Positions 52,693 through 58,769 of a stretch of DNA of 58,769 bases are shown here, piece after piece. Each line of letters opens with the position of its first letter. Positions within the stretch are counted from its first letter, which is position 1. The position numbers and the translations under genes are program-made. A model generated the notes under the pieces. That model was not told where the DNA came from, ran no database searches, and saw only the letters and a list, made by a program, of their open reading frames with translations. The DNA comes from an uncultured Muribaculaceae bacterium (GTDB lineage: Bacteria > Bacteroidota > Bacteroidia > Bacteroidales > Muribaculaceae): NCBI GenBank assembly GCA_910585755.1, contig CAJUFH010000014.1:1-58769 (forward strand), in the 5' to 3' direction.

Positions 52693-54039
52693 TTAGGACA
52701 GCTCCTTGCGGAGATAGTCGAGCCCTTCGCGGACAATCTTCTGCAGCTCGAGCTTCGAGGTGTCAGCGAACTCCGCCAGTGCGAAGTCCTCGGGCGCAAC
52801 CTCGTAGATGCCGAGCTGCTCCATCCGGTCAATATCCTTCGCGAGAATAGCCTTTATAAGGTATTCCGGGAGTATGTCCATCGGCATTACGCGGTCATAC
52901 TCGCCGCTCATGATCATCGCGCGGCGGCCGCCGTTGAGGCGCGCGTCGGGGTTGAAGGCTTTCTTGAAGAGGAAGTGGCCGGGGAACGAGCGGCTGGTGC
53001 TCAGTTTCTTCGGCGACAGTGATGCCCATCCCATGAACTCGTCTACATCGTCCCCCTCGGGTATCACGGTCACCTGCCGGTAGGGCCAGCGCAAATAGCC
53101 GTCCATAGCGGTTTTGACGCCGGTCAGCACATTCCCCGAGATAACGCGGTGGTGGCGGTTGTCGGCCTCGATGTCGCCGTTGATAATCGAGGAGACTTCG
53201 GCCCCGATCACGGTCTTTACCAGTTTCGGTTCCTTGACCTCCGAGCCGGTCAGCGCTACTACGGTATCCATCGGGACAACCCCGGTCAGCGCAGCTGCTC
53301 CGATGCGCCGGAGCGTCGGGAGGTCGAGACACATTACCGTCTCGCCTTTATTTACTGGCTTGACGGCGGCAATCATTGTTCCGGCGTTACCCGACGGGTG
53401 CGGCCCTTCGACGTCAACCATCTCGGCCCCTTTGAGGTCGGGAAGCGCTTCCCCGGAGCGACGGCTGACATAAACCTTCCCCGTCGTAAGCAGAGAGAGG
53501 AGCTTTACGCCCGCCTCCATAGCCTTAACCTCCTCCGGCTCGAACTTGGAGGGATTGACCGCCAACGGCGCGGAGTCAAAGCCGGTGACGAATATGTCGC
53601 GCAACCGCGCGTCTGGAATAGTCACTATATCATAAGGGCGCTGACGCGTCATCCCCCACAGACCTGATTCCAGCAGGAAATCCTTCGCGGCCGCGGCATC
53701 GGTCAGAACCTTGGAATGGTCGAGAACTACCCTGTCCTCCCCCGCGGCTTCGATAACGACGCGCTCGATTTTGCGGCGCTCGCCGCGCACGACGGCCTTA
53801 ACCGTGCCACTTAGAGGGGAAACAAGTTTGATTTGCGGGTAATTCTTGTCGCGCAGCAGCGGCGCGCCGGCCTTGATGGTGTCCCCCTCGCGGACTTCTA
53901 CCTTCGGGACAAACCCGTGGAAGTCGTCGGGGCAGACGGCGGCAGTCGCCGTAGGGCGCTCTACCGGCTTTCCGGGTGAGGCCACGCCACCTTCTATATT
54001 GATGTCGAGACCCTTCTTGATTTTGATTCCGATGCTCAT
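52693..54039 (-). CDS. nqrA: Na+-translocating NADH:quinone reductase subunit A
   Basis: A 448-residue peripheral subunit associated with quinone binding. I start it at the ATG at 54039 (MSIGIKIKKGLDINIEGGVAS), the family's normal N-terminus. The longer frame to 54117 would cross the -7 box at 54087-54094 and is rejected. GFVPKVEVREGDTIKAGAPLLRDK and LVSPLSGTVKAVVRGERRKIERVVIEA are biotinyl-like domain features typical of NqrA. First gene of nqrABCDEF-murB. Confidence 0.97.
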   Translation of the reverse strand: MSIGIKIKKGLDINIEGGVASPGKPVERPTATAAVCPDDFHGFVPKVEVREGDTIKAGAPLLRDKNYPQIKLVSPLSGTVKAVVRGERRKIERVVIEAAGEDRVVLDHSKVLTDAAAAKDFLLESGLWGMTRQRPYDIVTIPDARLRDIFVTGFDSAPLAVNPSKFEPEEVKAMEAGVKLLSLLTTGKVYVSRRSGEALPDLKGAEMVDVEGPHPSGNAGTMIAAVKPVNKGETVMCLDLPTLRRIGAAALTGVVPMDTVVALTGSEVKEPKLVKTVIGAEVSSIINGDIEADNRHHRVISGNVLTGVKTAMDGYLRWPYRQVTVIPEGDDVDEFMGWASLSPKKLSTSRSFPGHFLFKKAFNPDARLNGGRRAMIMSGEYDRVMPMDILPEYLIKAILAKDIDRMEQLGIYEVAPEDFALAEFADTSKLELQKIVREGLDYLRKELS

Positions 54040-54086
54040 AAACGTATTTCTGTGGTTCAAGCGGATATGCCAGCCGCTGAATTGCG

Positions 54087-54094
54087 CAAAGTTA
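54087..54094 (-). promoter_or_regulatory. -7 promoter box for the nqr operon
   Basis: TAACTTTG on the minus strand lies 47 bp upstream of the nqrA ATG at 54039. It supports the shorter nqrA start. Confidence 0.65.
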
Positions 54095-54218
54095 GTGATT
54101 TTTTCGTTTCTAAGCATTAATTAACGCAATTAATTTTCAACGACTACTCCCGGTGGTGAAAAATAGTTAATCTTAAACCGATTTCGAGGCATTTTTTTCC
54201 AAATCAGACAAAAATGCG

Positions 54219-54226
54219 TAATTTTG
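54219..54226 (+). promoter_or_regulatory. -7 promoter box for the Ig-repeat surface protein
   Basis: TAATTTTG, preceded by a T-run about 20 bp upstream (54192-54198), lies 72 bp before the ATG at 54299. It is divergent from the nqr promoter. Confidence 0.6.
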
Positions 54227-54298
54227 TGAACTTTTCACCATCGTGAAAGTCGAACCACTTCAATATACTCATTCTATAATCAATCAAATATCCAGCTA

Positions 54299-57200
54299 AT
54301 GAAGAAACACTTACCCAAATTAGTGACAGCGGCCCTGCTGTCACTCGCGTTGGCCCAGGGGGCCAACGCTGAGCTGCTCTTCTCCGACAACTTCGACTAC
54401 CCCGTCGGAAACCTCAAAGGGCTGGGCGAATGGCTCCAATACGGCACGAAGACTGCGGCTCCCGTCCAGGTCATTTCGCAAAGCCTCACCTATCCCGGCT
54501 ACCAGACCGCCGCGGTCGGCGGCGCGTTCCGCCTCTCAGGAGAACAGAGCGGCAGTGACCAGTCCGTATTCCACGATATTACCGGGACTGACACCCCGAA
54601 AGACCTATACGTGAGCGCCCTGATAAGCGTCAACGAAGTTCCGCAGGATTGCAAGGCTCCGTCGATTTCCTTTGTAAGCAACAATTACAAAGGCTACGTT
54701 GACACTTCCAGTCCGACAGCCAAAGGAAACATCTTTATTCAGAACGGCTCTGACGCTACCCATTTCAAAATCGGGCTGGGCAAAAGTTCAACCACCGCGA
54801 AGGTTTCGACTGAGGCGGAGTTCGAACTTGGCAAGACCTACTGTCTGGTAATGAAGTATGAATACAAGCCCGACAGCAACGACGACCTCATATCCGTATG
54901 GGTCAACCCGGAGAACGAAAACGCGGCCCCGACCCTCTCCTCTGCCGACGGCACGGATTATTCCGGAACTTACGGAGCCGTCCGCGGCATCCTCTTCCAG
55001 CAGGGCGGTTCCTCAGTCAAAGCCGCTCCGACAATGGTTGTCGACGCCGTACGCGGCGCTACCGACTGGGCTTCCCTCTTTACCGACGAGGGCGAAGGCC
55101 CCGGCGGAGACCCCTCCGTCAGCATGTCGGTGACTGCTGAAAATGACGACCCGATGATGGCCTTCGTATACGGTTCCGTGACCAAGAAATTCACCGTCCG
55201 CGCCGCCAACCTCGCCGAGGACATTAACCTCTCCGTGAGCGGTTGCGAGGACCTGACAGTATCCCCGGCCGTAATCGCCAAGGACGACGCGATGTCCGCT
55301 TCCGGTGCGGAAGTGACCGTAACCTATGCCCCGACGACCGCCGGAACCTTCCAGGGCTCCCTAAACCTCGCCTCCGGCGACAATACCGCCTCCGCGACTT
55401 TCGAGGTCATGGGCCTCGCCTGCACAAAGCTCGTAAACTCCCTGCAAATCTTCAATGTCCCGGAGGATAGCTACGACGGCTACCTCCTCTCCTCGACCGT
55501 AACCATCTCTTACATCGACCCGACAGGCGAAACCGTCTACGGTTACGACATGGCCGGCGGCGTCGCCTTCAGGACATACCAGATCGACCCCTCTACCATC
55601 AAGGTTGGCGACAAAATCAAGAACATCTTCGCCTACGTTGTCTGGGAAGCAGACGGTCTCCCCTACCTCATGCCCCTCTATCCCGGTATGGGCACCCTGG
55701 TCTCCGAAGGTAACGCGGTGAACGCCACCGACGTGAACCTCGGCGACATCGCGACAAGCCCCGAACTCTACATCCACCGTCTCGTGACCATAAAGGACGT
55801 TGCCTTCACCGCCGAAGAGGGCGCGGTATTCGGAACTTCCTCCGTCGACATCACCTCCGGCCCCACCAACGCCAAGGGCAAGCTCATGCCTTTCGCCGAA
55901 ACCGACCTGATCGGCACGGCGATTCCCGCGACTGCCTCTTCAGTTACCGGCATCTGCCGCTCAAAGACAATCGCCTCCATATCCCCCCGCTCCCTGGCCG
56001 ACATCGTGCTCGCGCCCGTCGGTGAGCCGGAACTGGAAGTGACCCCCGAGCAGCTCTTCTCTGACGAAGCGGCCGAAATCGGCAAGGGAACCCAGGTACT
56101 CCGCTATACCGTATCCGCTAAAAACCTCCCCTCCCCCGCCAGCGTCTACCTGACCGGCGCTAACCGGAATATGTTCAGCATCGACGTCGAGGAAATTCCC
56201 GCCGGGACAAGCTCCACCGTCGTTACCGTGACATACAACCCGACCGCCATCGGCAAGCATACCGCCCGTCTCAACTTCGACGCGATGCCGACAGAGCTGA
56301 CCAAGGGCTACCAGTTCACCTTCCTCGCCTACGACCCGGAGAACATGCCCGTCGCGACCTTCGACGCGGCCGCCCTTGCCCCCTTCTCGGTAGCTACCGC
56401 CGGTGAGACCCAGGAACAGACCATCGAGATTACCACCGCCAACCTCCCCGACTACGGGACTATCAAGGTTTCCGGCGAGAACAGCGGCGCTTTCATCCTC
56501 AACAGCACAACGCTCCTCAAATCCGGCAAGACCACCCTCAGAATCACCTTCGCCCCCAAGGCCGAGGGCTCCTTCACCCAGACCATCGAGATTGCCGGCG
56601 TGAAGCTCCCCGCGCAGACAATCACCGTCTCCGGCACCTGCGGCGGCTCCCTCCCCGAACAGCCGGTCGAGGGTGACGAAATGGCATTCGACACCTCCGC
56701 GCCACTCGTCCTCCTCAACGAGACCTTCGACAACGCCGTCCGCAACAAGCCCCTCCAGCTCCAGGGATGGGTCAACAACGCCGCCAAGGGCAAGCGCGCA
56801 TGGTGGGGCTACGACTTCTCCGACGGGAACAAGGCCGCAAAGGTTACCGCCTACGACTCCCAGGCGCAGATTGGCGCCGAGGACCCCTGCCGGATGTTCC
56901 TCATGACCCCCGCGCTCGACTTCGCCAACTCCGCGTCCAAGATTCTGACCTTCCGCGTCATGGGCCAGTATATGGCCGAGGGAATGACCGACCGCCTCAA
57001 CGTTGTCTACTGCGACGTGGCCGAAGGCACCCCCTACTACCAGGCGATCGAGGGCCTCAATATCCCCGCTTCCCCCGACTATAACGACGAATGGATCGAC
57101 TATGTCATCGACTTCGAGGGTCAGGACCTTGCCGACGTCTTCTTCATCGGCTTCCAGTTCGATTCCAACCGCGGTCGCGACAACTCCACAGTCTACTACA

Positions 57201-57682
57201 TCGACGACGTGACCTACGGTCGCACCGACGTTCCCCAGATCAAGTCCGACATCCGCTCCCTCGAAGTGCTCGCCGAGCCGTTCAAGCCCCACACCACCAC
57301 CATCAACGTGACCGGCCTCAACCTCTCCGGCAACATCTCCATCGCCATGGGTGGCGCCAACCCCTCCAACTTCACCCTCAGCGCTACAACCCTTCCCGCC
57401 CAGGGAGGCACCTTCGACCTCACCTTCCTGACCGACCTCGAAGGGGTCCACGAGGCGTACGTCGAGCTGAAGGCCGAAGGGGCTCCGACCCTCTTCATCC
57501 CCCTGGCCTACAACGCCAAGGCTTCCTCCGGCATCGACTCCGTGGATAGCGACGCCGACGGACGATTCACCGTCTACAACGCCTCCGGCATCCGCGTGCT
57601 CGTAACCTCCGACCCTGCGGAAATCAACTCCCTCCCCGCCGGTCTCTACATCGTCAACGGCAAGAAGCACATCGTCCGCTGA
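54299..57682 (+). CDS. Large secreted protein with Ig-like repeats, choice-of-anchor J-like domain and sorting-like tail
   Basis: A 1127-residue exported protein (signal peptide MKKHLPKLVTAALLSLALAQGANA). After a lectin-like N-terminal region (about 25-250), four Ig-like units begin near residues 277, 580, 680 and 980. Each has a pattern such as KFTVRAANLAEDINLSVSG ... VTVTYAPTTAGTF or VSAKNLPSPASVYLTGANRNMFSI ... VTVTYNPTAIGKH. A DUF5689-like OB-type domain lies between units 1 and 2 (about 378-575). A choice-of-anchor J-like beta-sandwich lies between units 3 and 4 (LVLLNETFDNAVRNKPLQLQGW ... YYIDDVTYG). The C-terminus (VYNASGIRVLVTSDPAEINSLPAGLYIVNGKKHIVR) resembles a type A sorting domain. 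No catalytic residues were recognised; adhesion or matrix binding is a guess. Confidence 0.8.
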   Translation: MKKHLPKLVTAALLSLALAQGANAELLFSDNFDYPVGNLKGLGEWLQYGTKTAAPVQVISQSLTYPGYQTAAVGGAFRLSGEQSGSDQSVFHDITGTDTPKDLYVSALISVNEVPQDCKAPSISFVSNNYKGYVDTSSPTAKGNIFIQNGSDATHFKIGLGKSSTTAKVSTEAEFELGKTYCLVMKYEYKPDSNDDLISVWVNPENENAAPTLSSADGTDYSGTYGAVRGILFQQGGSSVKAAPTMVVDAVRGATDWASLFTDEGEGPGGDPSVSMSVTAENDDPMMAFVYGSVTKKFTVRAANLAEDINLSVSGCEDLTVSPAVIAKDDAMSASGAEVTVTYAPTTAGTFQGSLNLASGDNTASATFEVMGLACTKLVNSLQIFNVPEDSYDGYLLSSTVTISYIDPTGETVYGYDMAGGVAFRTYQIDPSTIKVGDKIKNIFAYVVWEADGLPYLMPLYPGMGTLVSEGNAVNATDVNLGDIATSPELYIHRLVTIKDVAFTAEEGAVFGTSSVDITSGPTNAKGKLMPFAETDLIGTAIPATASSVTGICRSKTIASISPRSLADIVLAPVGEPELEVTPEQLFSDEAAEIGKGTQVLRYTVSAKNLPSPASVYLTGANRNMFSIDVEEIPAGTSSTVVTVTYNPTAIGKHTARLNFDAMPTELTKGYQFTFLAYDPENMPVATFDAAALAPFSVATAGETQEQTIEITTANLPDYGTIKVSGENSGAFILNSTTLLKSGKTTLRITFAPKAEGSFTQTIEIAGVKLPAQTITVSGTCGGSLPEQPVEGDEMAFDTSAPLVLLNETFDNAVRNKPLQLQGWVNNAAKGKRAWWGYDFSDGNKAAKVTAYDSQAQIGAEDPCRMFLMTPALDFANSASKILTFRVMGQYMAEGMTDRLNVVYCDVAEGTPYYQAIEGLNIPASPDYNDEWIDYVIDFEGQDLADVFFIGFQFDSNRGRDNSTVYYIDDVTYGRTDVPQIKSDIRSLEVLAEPFKPHTTTINVTGLNLSGNISIAMGGANPSNFTLSATTLPAQGGTFDLTFLTDLEGVHEAYVELKAEGAPTLFIPLAYNAKASSGIDSVDSDADGRFTVYNASGIRVLVTSDPAEINSLPAGLYIVNGKKHIVR

Positions 57683-57718
57683 CCCGGAAATTCCGGTCCC
57701 CTGAAACCCTGAATTAAC

Positions 57719-57758
57719 CTACCCCTCCGCTGCTGTCTCCCAGCCAGCGGAGGGGTAG
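57719..57758 (+). terminator. Strong hairpin terminator after the Ig-repeat protein
   Basis: CTACCCCTCCGCTG and its exact reverse complement CAGCGGAGGGGTAG form a 14-bp stem around a 12-nt loop. It lies 36 bp after the stop codon and is followed by TCGTTATTAT. Confidence 0.75.
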
Positions 57759-57862
57759 TCGTTATTATAAGGAAGAACGAGGCAACTTTGGCCACAAAAC
57801 CCTCTCCCGCGCCCCTCCGGCGGCCACCGCCCGCGGATAACGGCAAAATTATTGACCGAAAA

Positions 57863-57894
57863 TTTTGTCAGTTTAAAATATAGTCATAATTTTG
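57863..57894 (+). promoter_or_regulatory. Promoter upstream of exbB
   Basis: TTTTG (57863-57867), a 19-bp spacer and TAATTTTG (57887-57894) form one of the best Bacteroidetes-type promoters in the window. Transcription would begin near 57901, about 350 nt before the exbB ATG. Confidence 0.65.
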
Positions 57895-58247
57895 CAAATA
57901 GCTTTTCCAGACTATACCTTAACATGCCTGAAAACTTATACGTTTCAATCCTGACATAACCACTCAGACCTCCCGGGACTACTGGGATGGCAACAATTTT
58001 TAACCATCTCAGCAGCATTTATTCCCGAAAGGAAGGAAATAAATCCCGAAACTGTTCGTTTTTCAAAGTGTGGGGCGATAGAACGGCTGCAAAGCTACCT
58101 CATCCCGGCAAACCCGGCCGCCGATTCCGCGGAGGGCTAACAACCGGGGCTTAATCCACCTCCGGCGATAGCGCCGAAGAACCTGATTGAAATCTATTAA
58201 TCATTATTAACAATAACTTACAATCTAAAAAAGTAACATTTCAAGTT

Positions 58248-58769
58248 ATGGAAGCTCAAAAGCCCAATCCAACCAAGCAGCCCGCTGCTGTTAAACCCGG
58301 TAGCAACGTACGCGGCATCAAGAACGCCTTCCTGGTGATCATCGCCTGCTTCGTAGTGGCCGTATGCCTGTTCCTCTTCGTCTTCGGTCATCCCTCCCAC
58401 TTCGACGCCGAAGGTTACACCGGCGCCTCCATGTGGTTCGCACCCGAGGAATTTGAAAAAGCCCATCCCCTCGACCTTATCGGTACCGTGTTCAAAGGCG
58501 GCATCATCGTGCCTATCCTGCAGACCCTCTTCCTTACCGTGATCGTCCTCTCCGTTGAGCGCGCAATCGCCCTCAAGAGCGCAAAGGGTACCGGCTCCAT
58601 CGCCAAGTTCGTCGCTGCCGTCAAGGCTTGCCTCGCAAAGAACGACATCAAGGGCGCACAGGCTCTCTGCGCTAAGCAGAAAGGTTCCGTAGCAGCAGTC
58701 GTTTCCGCAGCCCTCAACCGCTACGAGGAAATGGACCAGAACACCGTCCTCAGCAAGGAGCAGAAAATC
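58248..58769 (+). CDS. exbB: ExbB/TolQ/MotA-family proton channel protein, 3' end outside window
   Basis: The first 174 residues of a MotA/TolQ/ExbB-family protein; the gene runs off the window end. A first span (about 24-47, IKNAFLVIIACFVVAVCLFLFVFG) is followed by a periplasmic loop. A second segment (GGIIVPILQTLFLTVIVLSVERAIALKSAKGTGS) is the ExbB-type helix followed by the cytoplasmic region. With ExbD and TonB it converts the proton gradient into movement of outer-membrane receptors such as the SusC homologue in this window. exbD genes would be expected just downstream. It is preceded by an unusually long leader. Confidence 0.9.
   Translation, partial: MEAQKPNPTKQPAAVKPGSNVRGIKNAFLVIIACFVVAVCLFLFVFGHPSHFDAEGYTGASMWFAPEEFEKAHPLDLIGTVFKGGIIVPILQTLFLTVIVLSVERAIALKSAKGTGSIAKFVAAVKACLAKNDIKGAQALCAKQKGSVAAVVSAALNRYEEMDQNTVLSKEQKI

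Larger units (their letters stand above)
57683..58247 (+). other. 565-bp gap: terminator, promoter and long exbB leader
   Basis: After the terminator at 57719-57758 comes a promoter at 57863-57894, then about 350 nt of leader to the exbB ATG. The leader has no credible open frame but contains several stable inverted repeats. Examples are ATTTATTCC/GGAAATAAAT with a one-base bulge near 58017-58043, and CGGCG-ATAG-CGCCG near 58162-58175. It could hold a cis-regulatory RNA or a separate small RNA. No known riboswitch consensus was recognised. Confidence 0.5.

Noticed and set aside
55961..57670. 569-residue open frame antisense to the Ig-repeat protein
   Set aside because: Low-complexity Gly/Val/Glu-rich translation typical of a reverse-strand shadow in GC-rich coding sequence.

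Overview
The window looks like chromosome from a high-GC gut member of the Bacteroidales, most likely Muribaculaceae (S24-7) or a close relative. Direct signs are a SusC/SusD pair beside a one-protein hybrid two-component regulator, Bacteroidetes-type -7 promoter boxes (TAnnTTTG) with few Shine-Dalgarno sequences, several type IX-secretion-like C-terminal domains, and a Na+-translocating NQR operon. The family-level assignment is inference. No rRNA, tRNA, CRISPR array or insertion sequence was recognised.

Left part (1-12 kb, minus strand). A run of co-directional, closely spaced genes encodes exported proteins: two GH16 endo-beta-glucanases (one with an N-terminal Bacteroidetes surface module), a stand-alone copy of that module, a small protein with a sorting-like tail, a parallel beta-helix protein, a BspA-type leucine-rich-repeat protein, a GH3 beta-glucosidase fused to a CE7 acetyl esterase, a metallo-beta-lactamase/polysaccharide-deacetylase-like fusion, and a His-rich small protein. 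It looks like one half of a polysaccharide utilisation locus (PUL).

Centre (12-29 kb). A 1368-residue hybrid two-component sensor/regulator (minus strand) faces a plus-strand operon: SusC, SusD, a Tat-exported FAD oxidoreductase, a GH3 beta-glucosidase, an SGNH-like esterase and a second FAD oxidoreductase with an N-terminal carbohydrate-binding-like domain. GH16 plus GH3 points to a beta-glucan target (laminarin-like or mixed-linkage). The same 12-bp motif, repeated with an exact 21-bp period, lies about 62 bp upstream of the -7 box of both the SusC operon and the GH16 operon. This is the best evidence in the window that the regulator drives both halves as one regulon.

Middle (29-43 kb). 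Deoxyribonuclease IV, an SLC45-like sugar transporter with an unusual ~200-residue periplasmic insert and a small lipoprotein come first. An AT-rich island (32.1-34.5 kb) then carries three unrecognised membrane proteins built on a shared ~35-residue module; it looks horizontally acquired and is the least explained part of the window. Housekeeping genes follow: aroE, a YeiH-family transporter and comEC on the plus strand, and an acyltransferase-metallophosphoesterase-tex-folK-like operon converging on it.

Right part (43-58.8 kb). An NhaD Na+/H+ antiporter, murA, and an nqrABCDEF-murB operon lie on the minus strand, combining sodium bioenergetics with the first steps of peptidoglycan precursor synthesis. 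MurA has Asp in place of the catalytic-loop Cys, which predicts fosfomycin insensitivity. The window ends with a large secreted Ig-repeat protein and the start of exbB, which has a ~350-nt structured leader and would energise TonB-dependent uptake such as that by the SusC protein here.
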